A stretch of DNA of 64,000 nt from Gadus chalcogrammus (GCF_026213295.1 NC_079417.1:7833384-7897383); one strand, 5' to 3'. Numbered from the stretch's first letter, positions 46,495-64,000 are shown. A program made the numbers and translations. The notes: generated from the letters alone by a model not told the origin.

Positions 46495-48560
46495 AATATA
46501 TATATTACCAGGCTGTGCTTTGTCAACGGCTGGTATGCAGAAACCCATCTCTTCATAGTGCATGGAGAAGTAGGTTTCTCTGATATTGGACCATGAGTCC
46601 CCAACTCGCTATTCTTTTCTTTTGTCTTCCCCCCCCCTTTCCCCTCCCTACCAGTAAGCCTTGAAAAGGCAGGGACGGCTCTTATCAGGCGCAGCTGCGA
46701 GAGTAATTTATCAGAGCAGAATAATAGAAGCCAGAGGAATAGAGGAGTCAGCCTACACTACTGTACAAGAGAGACAAGCTGCTAAGAGCCACGCTGTCCT
46801 GGAATAACTCCTAGTCTCCGGCACCGTCGCGGGGGGGGGGGGGGGGGGGTCCTTTGCTCTGCATTCCCAGCTCGCAGACCAAAGGAAAGTGCCGTACAGG
46901 ACAAGACACAGTTCAATTGTTTTGCTTTTAACGATTTCCGATTTACCAGACGCTTTTACCCATACCAAACAATGGGGATCGGTCCCAGATCCATTCTTCG
47001 TGGACTCGAAACATCCTAGCCAAGTGTATTCCCATCCTCTTGGTCCGGATCGCACTGCATAATATGAGGTGGCGGGAGGGTTTCTGCCCAGTAATTGATT
47101 TCCACATCTGAGTGGGGCCTGTTGTTCGGAACACTCCAGACAGTCAGAGTGACATTGTTGTCCTCTTTGCTCTTGACTAATCTGGTTGGACGCAGTAATG
47201 TAAAAACATATTCTCCCAACTCGGATAAAAGCATTTCATCATCTAACATCGTTATTCAGTCTACCTCGGATAAAAACTGCCTTGCTTGCTCCGTCAAGCC
47301 CGGAGAGCTGATTGATCCTATCAACTCGAGGCCAGCCTGACATGCAGAGTCGGTGAAACAGAAGGATAGCTCCCGCTATCAGCATGGCCTCACGAAGCTA
47401 CAAAAGCAGACAAAAATGTATCACAATTATCTGGCTTACGATCCGAAAAACCAACGGAACCATCACTATGGCCACTACCCCTTCCGAGACCCAGTGTAAC
47501 AATGACTTCAAGCCCTAATGAGTGGAATGGGCATTCAGAGCCAAGTGCATAATACTCCAAATAAGCTGTTCGATAAACAATTATGAACACGTGTTTGAGT
47601 GCTTATTCCGCTGAGGTGCTTCTCTCCCTGGGGCTCTGGGTGGTGCAGGTTCATTTGTTTTCACCGAGAGCTGTCTGAGTGGTAATTGCAGCACTTCTCC
47701 TGGCGGTTCGCTGGCTCATTCACAGGCAGCGAAAATCGGTGAACTGTGCGAACCTCGCAGTGCATTCATTTAAATCGAAAACGGCAAACAGATGTTTTCA
47801 TATTTTTCTCGTCTCGACTATAGTATCTCCGAAATACTCCCATCATCGCCAGAGCAGCTAATCCTCTAAGGTTGTTTAAACAACATGGCCGCCTGCCAGA
47901 CACTTTGTAGGTTTTGTAAGCAAGTTAACAGAAAAGCTGTCTGCTTATAGAATGAAGATTGAAGCTTTTGTTAACAAAGTTAGTCGGCTGTGACGCCAAT
48001 TCCTTGTAATCGACATTAGATTTGCGTCAATCAGTTACACACGCTCAATGACAGTCGAGGGGATTCAATTGAAGGTGTAAAATATCTTTAAAAACCCTGA
48101 CCTGGCATTTAAAACCAACCTCCCATTGAACAAAGAAGAACACAACTTTTTAGTATTTCTCCAACACCATCGCAGTGTAATTGAGCTAAGTGAAGGCACC
48201 AGGGAGGTCTATCTAAACACCATTATTCAAGCCTCTGTGCACCAGCTAGCTGGCTCTAAGTGCTCACTTAGGCCTTCTTCTATAGGGGCCCAAAGGCTAG
48301 GGAGGAGGCCTATTGTAGGGAAAGGACTGAGCCGTGGTCCATTACTTTTAAAGGCACAACCCTCCTTTAACACACACACGCACGCACGCACCCACGCAAA
48401 CACATATGCACTCACACACGCACGCGCGAGTGCATGGGAGCATGTTTGTGATCCCCAAGGCTCTGTCTATATAAATACATATATACACACTAGCATACAT
48501 ATTGACACAAGAAGACAACCCTTCACACACATACTTGTGTTCATACACAGTCTTCCTCTC
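46492..48560. other. Intergenic DNA, no gene seen
   Basis: 19-G run at 46831-46849. A decayed minus-strand SINE-tail-like piece near 46945 (TTACCAGACGCTTTTACCCA). Otherwise complex noncoding sequence. Confidence 0.4.
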
Positions 48561-48612
48561 TCCGTCACTCTCTCTCTCTCCGGGTCTCTCTCTCAGCTCT
48601 CTCTCTCTCTCA

Positions 48613-48682
<70 letters not shown>
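48561..48682. repeat. (CT)n microsatellite with CAGCT interruptions
   Basis: CT repeat, the pure part from about 48618 to 48682. A GT-rich degenerate tract follows at 48767-48960. Confidence 0.95.
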
Positions 48683-52139
<3,457 letters not shown>

Positions 52140-52203
<64 letters not shown>

Positions 52204-52240
52204 TGTGTGTGTGTGTGTGTCTGTGTCTGTGTCTGTGTCT

Positions 52241-52284
<44 letters not shown>
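52140..52284. repeat. (GT)n with (GTGTCT)n core
   Basis: GT repeat in which GTGTCT hexamers occur in tandem around 52221-52248. Confidence 0.96.
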
Positions 52285-52286
<2 letters not shown>

Positions 52287-52700
52287 TTGTGTGTGCTCGT
52301 GCCTTTAACTTCTGTTGAGTAAGACAATGAAAAAGATGCAGAAGTTTGGTGTGAGGAAGTATTCATATGTTTGTATTTGTCGGTGTGTGTTTGTGTGCAT
52401 GTTTGTCTATGTTATGTGTGTTTGCGTGTGTGCGTGCGTGCGTGTATGCGTGTGTGCGTGCGTGCGATAACAAAGGAAGCAGTGTGTCTGTATGAGAAAA
52501 GTATTTTCAGATAAAAAACACACTGGGCTGTCCAACAATCCTGCTCTTATGCTGTCTGCAGTGATCTGAATAAAACACAGAGACGCACACAGCAACAAAC
52601 GCACTAATACACGCTGGAAAACACATGCACACAATTTTTTCACAAACAACCCAGCATAAACAGATTTAGCTTGCCACAAGCACAAAGTGCACATAAAAGC

Positions 52701-52851
<151 letters not shown>

Positions 52852-53183
52852 TCCCATCCCATAATGATAAACGCTGCCCTTTAAATCTAAAGTGCTAGCC
52901 CCAGTCCTCTGTGAATGAGGAGCCAGGACCCTGGGGTGCAGGTACCAGCACTGCAGAATTTTATGATCCGGGTACTTACCCGGTCCTCAGGAACCAAAGC
53001 ACACACAGACTCTCCCCACATACACACGCACCCAGCTCGTGGGCCCCGGTCGGTGTTGAAATGGACTCATTTGACTGTAATGGAGATGGAGCATTTAAAC
53101 TGGCAACCGAGCGACTCATAATAAATTCATTGTGCTGTATTAAACACATTCCTCTGCATTAGTCCGGCCTCAAGACCAACCCC

Positions 53184-53434
<251 letters not shown>

Positions 53435-54477
53435 TCCACACATCCGGTTGAATAAACCCATGTTTTCCCTGGATCATAATTTGCCTTGATCAGCACGGCT
53501 CACGGTGGCAGCGGAGAAAGAAGACAGTCGTTAACAGATGTCCTCCTCCTCCACTTCCATTGAAACACGTTTATTCAACAAGAATAACAACGCTTGTTTT
53601 CGCTCCCTTTTCGTTGACTTGATATAAAAGATTTAAGAGTTTTGTGCACTCAAGAGGTTTATTTCCCTCAAGTTTTAAGCAGATATTGATTAAATTCGTG
53701 TTCGGGAGCACTTGTCCCTTGTGTAGATGCTCTATCCCCCTGACAGGGTGGGCATATCAGGACGCTGATTAAACAGAATGATTAACAAGAATGTGCCCTG
53801 GGATTGTAAAATCTGTTTTATCACACGAAGCGATGCCAGGGATGTCGCAAGTTTTGAGGGAGTTTTGGCCTTCTGACTATAGGAAAATCCACCAGAGCTG
53901 TATCCCGGAAAGGATGTTCATTTCAACACCATCAGCCTTCTCCAATGTCGTTTTACAAGAATTTGTGCCATCTCAATAGCAAACCGCAACCCCCGAAAAC
54001 CTTCCCAGCCGGCTTCTCCACATGCCGTCCAGACATCGGATTTCTGACAGAAAACTGTCAGAAACCATCTCAGGGAGGATGCTCCCAGTGCTCGTCCCTC
54101 CAAGCTTCTTGACCTGACTGCAGTTTGCTGCTGAGTTTGATACCGATGCTGGCCTTCGACGCGGTGGAATGTAGTGCCCAATCCTTGTAAAGTACTGATT
54201 CACTTTCAATCCCCTTCTCCTCACCGTCTTTTCCTTAAACGCACAAAGCACAAAAAGCCATATTCCACCTATAGAAATATAGGAACTACTGTATCCAGCA
54301 GGTGTATGGGAGAATAAAGCTGCCAGTGGCTCGGCATGGGGCCTGCCTGGGTCTGTGTCGGGCGACAGGTCAGCTGCTTAAAGCACTTTCACACCCTATA
54401 AATAACAACGCTCAGAGTTTAAGCAGCGAGGGCTTGTTTTCCAGCACCTGTTCTACTAGACGTCCACCCAGGTGTGG
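53435..54477. other. Intergenic DNA, no gene seen
   Basis: Complex sequence. Two overlapping minus-strand frames (53918-54251) have no recognisable domain. Confidence 0.4.
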
Positions 54478-54732
<255 letters not shown>

Positions 54733-55633
54733 AGTGTGTGGATGGTTGTGCAGTGAAGGATGAGGTTTGTGGGTAGGTACACATGTCTGCTCCACTCAGC
54801 TCCGTCTTCCTCTTGTATTCACCCAGGCAGCCCACTGATCCATTGGTCTACCCTCCACAAACACCCCTTACCATGCAAACACCCCGAGCAGGCGAGTATC
54901 CCTACATAACAACACTCCCCACTATTGCTGTTCTTGTTTCTACTGATACCCCGGAAAGATGTCCAACCTTGCAAAGGATTTATCTTCTGACAGCGGAAGT
55001 GGCAGCTATTGTTCCGGCCAAGTGTGTGTGTCTGTGTGTGGCGGGCTGAGGCTGTCAGATGTGTGTACGGTCTACTCACAACAGCACAGCCACAGCGCAT
55101 TAAAACAAATGTACATCGCGGTACATTGAAGGCCCACAGACACAGTGAGTTAAGGGAAGGGCTGGGGAGGCAAATAAAGAGTGGGTGGGTCCTAGACTTG
55201 CCCTCCCCTAGCTCCATTGAGGGGGGGGGCAAAGGGGCCAGGGGTTTAGATCCAAGCGAGACGGAAGGGTTAGGTCCAAGAGAATCTTCAGTGTCCTGGA
55301 ACGAGGCTGGTTTTAAACATTAGGAGTTAATCCTCTCCCCTGAACGGCAACAGACCATCTGCACTGCCGTTAATCGCAGGGAACCAACCCTGCCAAGAGC
55401 AACCCAATAGTTACTCTGACATGCAGACAAACACACACACACACCGACAAACAAACATTCGTAAACCAACACATAACACACTCAGGTATACGAGTGTTAG
55501 AGCTGGTATTTACTTTCTCTGGCATGAAACGGTAGATACGATTCTGTGGGGTGCGTTTAAAGGGCGTGGACAACAAAGTCAATCGCAGTTGTGTGTGCAC
55601 ACACACTCGTACACAAACACTTATTTTCTCTCA

Positions 55634-55671
<38 letters not shown>

Positions 55672-55691
55672 GACAGACACAGGAGCCCAAT

Positions 55692-55757
<66 letters not shown>

Positions 55758-56126
55758 CAACTATATTAGTCAGTGGAGTATTTATGATGTGTGATTTAAT
55801 TAGTCAGGTTTTATTGCAAGAAGTTAATACTTCAGAGAGGGGAGAGAGAGACAGAGAGAGAGTGAGTCATGCTAAGAATGTATGCACTTGGGGTATTGTA
55901 TAACGCTTTGGATAAACAACCCACCTAACGGCATGTATTATCACGTATTATTTGAAATATTCCAGAGAAATGGAATAGAAACAAAACAGGGAAATAGAGA
56001 ATAAAGTAGAGAAAGAGCCAGAAAAACACATTCAGGGAGAGCGATAGAGAGTGATATATGAGAGAGAGGAAGAGCATTATATGCAAGAGACAGATAATTA
56101 GAGAGAGAGAGAGAGACAGTGAAATA

Positions 56127-56171
<45 letters not shown>

Positions 56172-57441
56172 GAAATACGATAGAGAGAAAGAGAGATCAA
56201 TGGGCAGCGATATGCTAGGGGAGTGTCGGGAGTAAGTTGTGTCAGCGTTTTAGCACAGCTGAGTAGCTCGGGGTTCAAAGGTTACTGCTGTCCTGCTTTG
56301 TGCCACAGTCACCTTGCCAGACTGACAGAGCTGTCTAAAGAAACACTGAGTGGGGCGGACATCAGCCAACACACACAGCACACTCTTAGCAGGCTAATCA
56401 AGCTGTGGGGAAGGGGGAGGTATATGTTCCCAGGCAGAGAACAGGAAGCCATGGATTTATTGAACAGTCATTATCTGATTCTCTGGCCAGGAAAAGTCGT
56501 GCAATAAAAACACAAACATGTCACCTTATGTATGTGTATTCGTGTCAGCTTCCTGAATCACCCTGAAAAGGGTTTACTTCACGGTAATGCTAGCTGGCTG
56601 CGCATAATCCTGCTCATTATACACCTACTTACTAAATAAATAAATCATTTGACGCAAATTGTAACACCTAAGGTGTGCCTTCGGTTTGGTTTTATTAGGA
56701 CTGGTTGGCCAGGTAATGGAAGGTTTGGACATAGCTGTGGTTGATCAGGTACGGTCTGGTTTCGTAGGTCTTGTTTGTCAGGTTCTGTTTTGGCACTCAC
56801 ATTACTCCCCGCGTGCTGCGGCTCAACGGTGTTTTAGATCCAGACAAAGCATTTCTCTGGCTGGGAATACAATATTATGGGGAAAACCCTGTTGAGCCGA
56901 CACAGGCTGTCGGGCCCCATATCACCATCTCCCACGGACTGCGAGCGGGAAACATGAATATAATCCACTAAATCACCATGTCAACAGCACCAGCGGCGAG
57001 CCGGCCGTCTATAAACGGAGGCTGTTGGAAGGGGGCTCCATGCTGTGCCAATTACAAATTGGACATGCACACGCTTTGGCCCTGCAAACACGCTAAGCTC
57101 TGTTAGGAGCCGTGTTCAATGAAAAAAGGAGTCAAACATTTTTTCCCCACAAAAAACTTTGTACGCAGTTCTACCCAGAGATCGCTTTAATCGGCAGGCA
57201 ATTTCAGCACTCAGCCCTTGGCTTTGCTGTTGTGTACAGCGTGTTCAACCTGCAGAGCCAAGCTGACATGCACGCATACCCCACCCACCCCCAGTCCCCC
57301 CCCCATATCTGCATCCACACCGGCAGGGAGGGAAGCTACCCTGGGAAGAAGTAACCCCCACTCCCTCCCCTCGCCCCCGTAGGAGTTGTCATGGCAGCTG
57401 TGCCAAGAAAGGAATGGTGCTGTGCATTACCATATCGCTGA

Positions 57442-57445
<4 letters not shown>
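54733..57445. other. Intergenic DNA, no gene seen
   Basis: CA arrays at 55634-55668 and 55694-55755. SINE-tail piece at about 55905-55938 (CGCTTTGGATAAACAACCCA). GA-rich tracts at 55836-55862 and 56036-56166. No exon is recognised. Confidence 0.4.
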
Positions 57446-57869
<424 letters not shown>

Positions 57870-57958
57870 GGGATCACTGAGAAGCGGGTCGGGGTGGAGT
57901 GACAGAGTGAGGGAGAAGGCCATGGAACGAGGAGATGGGCGGTGGCGTGGGGCTAGTT

Positions 57959-57986
<28 letters not shown>
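57959..57986. repeat. 28-G homopolymer
   Basis: Uninterrupted G run, the longest in the window. Exact length may be uncertain in the assembly. Confidence 0.85.
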
Positions 57987-57989
<3 letters not shown>

Positions 57990-58155
57990 GGGGGGTTGAG
58001 CTCTGAATGCTGTGGAATGACAGGCAGGGATTAGGGAGGTGGTGCGATTGAAAAGGCAACCTGATACAGGCGGCAGGGCTGTCAGTTCAACGGAGATGGT
58101 TTATAAGCCCAGCCAGGGAAGCCCTGCATGCTGTACAGCAGAATGCTGCGGACCT

Positions 58156-58946
58156 ATAGCCCCTGCAGTCGGTTGCACCAGCAGAACGTAAAGCCGATCA
58201 TAAGTTCGGGTGTAAAGTCTGCCTTAACCCTACGCTCGACGTAGCTAGTGTCAAACTAAAGGTGTTCTAAATGTTGGTTGCACCACCATAACTTAAGTTG
58301 TAACGTTACTAGTAGTGCATAAAGTGTACCAGTGTCGCTTTCAATGACGTTTAGATAATTTCAAGCCAATCATTGACAGATAACAATGTAAACAGGAAAT
58401 ACCGGCAAGTTTCCACCTTACCCGAGTGAAGACGCGTTAGCACCCAAATGAGAGGGCAAACAAAACAGTTTCAGTAATTTATTCTCTAAAATGTGCTTGG
58501 ACGGTATAGGCGTGAGGTTAAGCTATTTGATGGCGGATTTTATAATAAATAAATAAATATAATATTCCAACCAGCCAAACCGAAATCGCGCATATAATTC
58601 AACATCATCATAATAAAGAAATGGATCGATACGGTCACGGACAATCCGTTCCCGGCGCAAATCGCATTGAAACTCCTCTTCCCATTGCTCAAAACGAATA
58701 GCCATCTTTACCCTGCGTTAGTGTTGAAATCTTTTAACGGTTCTTTATCGTTAGTATGGAACTTACACCAGCTAGAGGGGAGGTGTAAAAGATAAGTTAT
58801 AACTTAGTGTTACGTTGAAACTATCTGCTTGGTGCAACTGCTATTTTTTTAGTAGAGTGTAAAGTCGAAGTCGTTTGGGGGATTTACGTTCAACGTAGCC
58901 TAAGTGGGACCTTACGTTCTGCTGGTGCAACTGGACCCTGGCCTCT
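58156..58946 (-). mobile_element. PIF/Harbinger-like DNA transposon, non-autonomous
   Basis: A perfect 20-base terminal inverted repeat, GTTGCACCAGCAGAACGTAA (58172-58191), is matched by its reverse complement at 58912-58931. Further subterminal inverted similarity (around 58285-58310 and 58786-58845) shares TTGCACCA and AACTTA motifs. CTA lies next to the ends on both sides, a possible target duplication. At about 790 bases it is far too short for a full two-gene Harbinger element. It contains a transposase N-terminal remnant on the minus strand. Confidence 0.65.
58523..58705 (-). pseudogene. Harbinger-like transposase N-terminal remnant
   Basis: A 60-codon frame with ATG. Residues 1-45 (acidic and aromatic start, then RDRIDPFLYYDDVELYARFRF) resemble the conserved N-terminal segment before the catalytic domain of PIF/Harbinger (HARBI1-type) transposases. 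The frame ends soon after, and no DDE catalytic region is found within the element, so the protein is broken and not catalytic. The assignment rests on this short motif plus the terminal repeats. Confidence 0.5.
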
Positions 58947-58949
58947 AGT

Positions 58950-59215
58950 ATCCCCTTCCCATGCACACAAACACCCACCCCTACCCATTCACACTATCCA
59001 ACCAACCTCCCCTACCCATGCACACTAGCTAGCCACCCACTCACCCCTACCCATGTGCATTACCCAACCACCTACCCCGACCCGTGTTCTATACACACCC
59101 ACCCTCCCTTACCCATGTGCAATACCCAACCACCTACCCACCCACCCCTACCAGTATAACCTACCCACCCCAACCCATGCACCCTACACATCCACCCCAT
59201 GCCTTACACTTCCAC
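58950..59215. repeat. C-rich CCCCTACCCATG minisatellite
   Basis: Imperfect units built on CCCCTACCCATG-GCA-TACCCAACCACC recur at irregular spacing (about 45-65 bases). Confidence 0.7.
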
Positions 59216-61483
59216 ACTGCCGCACTATCCAGCACCCAGCCCGCATAAAACCATTCATCATCGTAGTCCTGCTCTCTTACATTTCGACCAGGTCAACAGC
59301 CCTGCGTGTTGCAATCACCTTCAGCCTTTTTTCATTTTTTCATTCTATTTTGGCACAGGCAGCCTCGCATTGGGAAAGTGAAAGTCAAGTCCATTACAAA
59401 GGTCCACCTTGAACTGTAAAAGACACGGCGCCTAAACAAGTCAAGTACCAAGTCAAACAGGAAGCGAGCCCCGCGGCTGTGTCGGTTCACACTATCCGCA
59501 GGGGGGGGGGGCGGTTGTAAACAGACCCTGACGGGAGCAGCGGTGCATGGGATAAAGGCGTCTTGAGTTTACACTTTAACCGGTTGTGGCGCCCAGGAGA
59601 GAGCTCACATGCACGTCCGTGCTCCTCCTCCCTTCACCCGCTCACCCTTTCAGCACGCTTTACGCTAGGAACCCCAACCCCCCCCCCCCCCCCCCCCCCC
59701 CCACGGACACCTCGCCTCACCGGATCACATTAGACTTTAATGGTTGTTACCTTTACATTGCCCTGCCACCCCCTCCCTCCGTCTCTCCCAGCCCCCCCTC
59801 CCCGCCTCGCTCTTCTTCTGGTCTTTACACGAAAGCAGAGAGAACTGAAACAGTCCGACCACAGTAACAGTTTATTTCCACCGGATGTCAGATGGCTGAA
59901 CATCGGACAATCCCGTTTTCACTTCACATCGCTGTAGTAGTGCTTAATGTCTTCCGGTATAGTGAATAAAAATGCATGCTCTATATAAGTCTGTAATGTT
60001 TCGGTTGTCTTTTGGGAGACGATGGGTCCTTTGGGTCAATTCAGGGAAAAGCCAGTGCATTTATTTGTAATACACGGGACAATAAAGCCGAACTTGAGCT
60101 TGACCTTTTACAGGCCAGAGAGAGAAAGAGTGCGGTATAACGGAGGGGTTGAAGCACGACACCCTGAGTTGGGCAAAGGTCAAAGGTCATGCCGCGCCAG
60201 GGCGTCACATGCGTCCACTTCTTCAGCAGCGGACGCACTCTGCGCGGCGCTCAGGCAGCGGGCAGCAGGTCCCTCAGCAGGTACAGAGCTCTCCAACAGG
60301 CACGCAGCTCCCACAGCGGGCTCCAGCCTTCTGGGGGAATTCTTTCTTCTTTCTTTCCCTTTTTTTGTGTGTGTGTGTGTGTGTGTGATTAATAATCCTG
60401 ACAAGTCAGCCCATTACTATGAATTAAACCGGCAGAACCGCATGCGTCGCATTAACTGCGATGGCAGCGGGGGGGGGGGGAGTAGGGAACGGAGCCAGTG
60501 ACTCAGTGATTAGGCGGCGCAAACACCCCCCTTCCCGCCCCCACTGGGCACAGTCAGACGCTGCGTTGACACTTTGATCTGGGAGCTTGCTCAAAACACG
60601 GGAATAAAATCACAGCCACAAATAATTTGTACACAGAGACGGGTCACGCCCACACACAACACACAGATAAAGACATCAGCGCACGGCACGGCAAGCTCCC
60701 AGGTGTGGTTCCATCGTGAACAAATTATTTACATGGAAACAGACTGTCAAGGGGTTGAATTATCAAAGGCAAAGCTTTATTTTACTCATGCTCTTACGTA
60801 CCATACTATAAATCACTGTCTATTCTATATTACATTTTACTTCAACAATATTATACTATATTACTCAATTTTCAAATATAGTGAATTTTTTTTACTCATG
60901 CCCCTATATACCGTCTCTCTGTCTACTCCATCACATCCATCTACCTTTCCATTACACGGGAACATGCATGTCCATGTGTAATACACAGGTACGCTTCACA
61001 GGACGCTGGGAGGCAACCCACTCAAACCTGAACACATTACTCAAACAAGCATCACATACGGGAAAAGGAACGAGCCCGCCCGGTCATCCATCAGCTCCCC
61101 ATTGCTTACCAGGTGGGGGTGCGATGGTGGTGGTGGTGGTGGTGGTGGTGGTGGGGGGGTGATATTGACTGGCAGAGTAAATTCAGACTAACTCACTGTC
61201 AACACTGCCTGGGGGCAGTCTGCCAGGGAGCCCAGGGCGGCTGGTGCCAGAGCCCCTCGTCATCAGGCCCCCTCCCCTCCTCTCCCCCGTAGGACAGCTC
61301 GCTGTGGTTTCCGTGGCAGCCGAGAGGCCTATCATTATGGGATGCTTCCTGTGACCAGGCGGGCTGATCCAATCTGCAGCACACAGAGCACTCTGAAGTA
61401 CCCCTCACACACCCCCACCCCCACACCCACTTCCCAACATGCTAGACACTATCAGGCTTCACGGTGGAGCCAGCATCTTGGGA
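59216..61483. other. Intergenic DNA, partly GC-rich
   Basis: 25-C run at 59678-59702. GC-rich CpG-bearing block at 60150-60345 with a DR1 site. Short GT (60366-60388). A GGT trinucleotide array at 61125-61153. No supportable exon. Confidence 0.4.
60177..60189 (+). promoter_or_regulatory. Perfect DR1 nuclear-receptor site
   Basis: AGGTCA-A-AGGTCA is the consensus direct repeat spaced by one base, bound by HNF4, RXR/PPAR and COUP-TF receptors. It sits at the edge of a CpG-bearing GC-rich block. Function is not shown. Confidence 0.4.
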
Positions 61484-61806
61484 AATAAACACAGTAATTC
61501 GCTAAAATAAGGGTACATTTATTATGCAATAAATAATTAACAATTAATTTGTAATTTCAGTAATAATAATTAAGTAATAGTAAATGAATACCATTAAATG
61601 AATTTTAATGGTAATTTGGTAACTAGTCATTTTCTTCTAATAGTGTTTACTAATGATGTTTATGTCAACTAAAGCAATGATGTTCATGTTAACCAAGGTA
61701 TTCATTTATGCATTAAATAATTGGGCTAACCCTTCCCCCTAAAATGATGTGATGTAATAATACTGTTAAATAAGTGTTAATTAGCGCAGCCTTTCTTGTA
61801 AAGTGT
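61484..61806. repeat. AT-rich interspersed-repeat candidate
   Basis: Very AT-rich with repeated TAATTA, AAATGAAT and TGATGTT motifs, ending CTTGTAAAGTGTTTGC. It resembles widespread AT-rich fish repeats that end in GTAAAGTGTT. Boundaries are unclear. Confidence 0.3.
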
Positions 61807-62416
61807 TTGCACAAACACTTGTGTTTTCAAGTGGGCATCGACACACATGCCGTCGTGGGACTTTTGTACTAGATCTTGTGCTTGTTTACTTATCTGTGCT
61901 CGCCAAAAGACGGGCAGATCGTAAACCGTGTGCTCTCGCTGTGCTGTTGGGTATCCATCCAAACAAACAGAGGAGACGGTCGGGGGTGGGGGAGCACTGG
62001 AGACGGGGATGTATACTGGTGTGCTGTTTGAATCGGGATTTACACTCAATAGACAGAGAGGTGTGGTGTACATTGATTATATGTTAGGTGAAACAGAATC
62101 TGGAATATACCGTAAATAATGAACAACACAACCGCTGGCTGTGAGGTTTGACCCGTTGGTTAACTGTGTACTCAGACTGGCCCGGTGAGCTGGCATATAA
62201 ACATGGCTTGGGAGTTAGTATAGTGTTGGTATAACGGTTTAGAATTGGGTGTCCGTGTGAATGCAAATGTGTGTTAACAGACCCTAGTGTGTGGCCAGTG
62301 TACACCAGGACGGACATTTAAAGACGACGGAATCACACAGGAATCACACAGCCCTCAGCCAGGTTGAATCACTAAATGAGATGAACACTCTGACTTTTAG
62401 CCCAGCCTGTCTCTTA

Positions 62417-62448
<32 letters not shown>

Positions 62449-64000
62449 GCCTTCACTCTCTATCTGACTTTCCCCTCCCTGGGAGATCAATGGATGCCTA
62501 CGCTTCTATCCCCGTTGATGGATCTATAATTAATTGATGGTCCTTAGCACCCAGAGTTAAATCTCAAGCATAAACTCCTCTCAAGACGGTGGAGCAAGGC
62601 TGGATCGATGGAGTGCCAGGGACAACATACTAAACACAGGCTTGCTTTAAATTACTTTCTTCGTCAGGGAAACTCGCTCTGAGCACATATATAAGGCAAG
62701 TCAAAACGATTGCATTAACACAAGGAGGGATAAAGCAAAGCATTTCTGAACACAAAGCAGATTTCCCTATTTTAACTATGTGTGCGATAGGGCAGCCTTA
62801 ACCCACATCGCGTTCGGTGTAATTAAATTGTTGGATTATTGCCTATTCAGTCCTGTCCTCATTTTCTGTGAATCACAGCTGATTTTGACATCAGCCTCGC
62901 TTGTTCCTCGTCAGGATTGCCAGAGCTGTAATGGCTTGTTTTCAGTTGATCGTATAATACGCTCGTTTTCACACCATGGTCTCGATCCAACTTATCTCAA
63001 TCCTCCCGTTGGTGAATCCAACCTTGAAAGGCTACACTGATATCACCCAAAGTCAATGGATGACTGGTTACAGCAACACAATACAGTTACAAATGAACAG
63101 TAATTACTGACAGTCCAAAATCAATCGTTCAATAATAATAGTCTATGATGGTAAAACCATGGCCTCTGATTCTTACAGCTGTCCAGCCAGCACTCATCCG
63201 GTTGTTTTGGGAACTTAATTCTGTAGCGGCTCCAATATCGATTGACTGCTCAAATTCTAAGCCTTTCGACTATGTTGCATTGCCTGCTGACGTATGTCTG
63301 CTAGATAACTAAATACAAAGTGTGCATCACATATATATGCCGGTGCCAATCCTGGTTGGGGAGATTTTACAGAATTTATCTTCAAACTGTGGACATTTTG
63401 TCGATTACCGGGATAAACTTGGACCAGAACCTCTCCAGCTTGTTGTTCATGTTGTTGTAGTGACTTGGGTGGAGGAACTCGCTTTCAGTGTCTTGAGCAG
63501 CATTATATAAATGCACTATTGTTATTATATTTTAAGCTTATAAGGATGGGCAAGATATCCAATATTAGTCTGGACCATTTAGAGGAGAAAGTCTTCAACA
63601 TCACTCAGCTTGCGATCACAACCCTTTCCTGCGGCAAACTTGTGTAAAAATGTACCTCAGGGAAAAGATTGAGCGTAATTGTATGTTTTTCTTATCACTG
63701 TCATCCATAACGAAACACCCGGAGGTGACAATGTTTTTCTTCCACCCCCATGTCTGTGTAGCGAAACAGGAGACAAATTGCTTCCTTCGGTGCGCAATAC
63801 TTTCCATTGTTGTCCAAAAACAAGGGCTTAAACAACACAGCCGTCTGCCTGCTTTGGTCAGCACAATCAACCCTTTACGAGAGACACCCTCGTGCTTCTT
63901 CCAGTATTTCAGATGTCTATTTTAAGCCACGGAGAAGGAGGAGTACGCGGATGCGAAGGGGGAGGGGGGGGGGGGAGAGGAAGTAAACAACCGTCACGCG
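61807..64000. other. Intergenic DNA, no gene seen
   Basis: Short CT array at 62421-62447 and a G run near the end (63966-63975). Otherwise complex sequence without a recognisable exon. Confidence 0.4.

Overview
The window looks like teleost fish nuclear DNA. It has very long and frequent AC/GT and AG/CT dinucleotide arrays, 17-28 base runs of G or C, tails resembling the fish SINE/LINE motif (GATAAAAGC-T-TGCTAAATG), a PIF/Harbinger-like element with GTTGCACCA terminal repeats, and a fish-type gammaretrovirus-like env. The microsatellite density would suit a gadiform (cod-like) genome, but that is an inference. There are no bacterial features, and I find no host protein-coding exon that I can defend.

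Positions 1-7861 hold an endogenous retrovirus in minus orientation. A 250-base stretch at 1-250 is repeated without any difference I can see at 7612-7861, so both LTRs are present, the left one cut by the window edge. Reading 7861 to 1, the order is: 5' LTR (about 7861-7420, AATAAA signal at 7478-7473); a primer-binding-site candidate resembling the tRNA-Trp 3' end (7412-7397); about 3.9 kb without gag or protease-RT coding but rich in tandem repeats and hairpins; a short 3' remnant of pol (integrase C-terminal GPY domain); an intact 673-codon env overlapping it; a 0.9 kb 3' segment with tandem repeats and hairpins; a polypurine tract; and the 3' LTR. The interior has two unexplained designs. 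One is an array of four diverged 74-86 bp units (about 4272-4590), each carrying a consensus 3' splice site next to a small hairpin. The other is four copies of the polypurine sequence AAGGAGGGA, each abutting an inverted repeat of different sequence.

Positions 7862-64000 are host intergenic or intronic DNA. The complex sequence is broken by long simple repeats at 8.3, 11.6, 12.6, 23.4, 28.3, 34.8, 37.8, 39.2, 41.8, 46.4, 48.6, 51.5, 52.2, 52.8, 53.2, 54.5, 55.6 and 57.5 kb. The most extreme is about 335 bp of pure CACG tetranucleotide at 28.3 kb. Transposon traces include a 114 bp hairpin element (15790-15903), a PIF/Harbinger-like element with a transposase N-terminal remnant (about 58156-58946), and several SINE-tail fragments. 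Repeat-free, homeobox-motif-rich blocks near 21.0, 22.5, 23.1, 37.2 and 40.8 kb could be conserved enhancers, which only alignment could show. GC-rich, CpG-bearing blocks lie near 45.9-46.15 and 60.15-60.35 kb; the second has a perfect DR1 nuclear-receptor site.

The only complete, convincing protein gene is the retroviral env. No genes here work together as a pathway.
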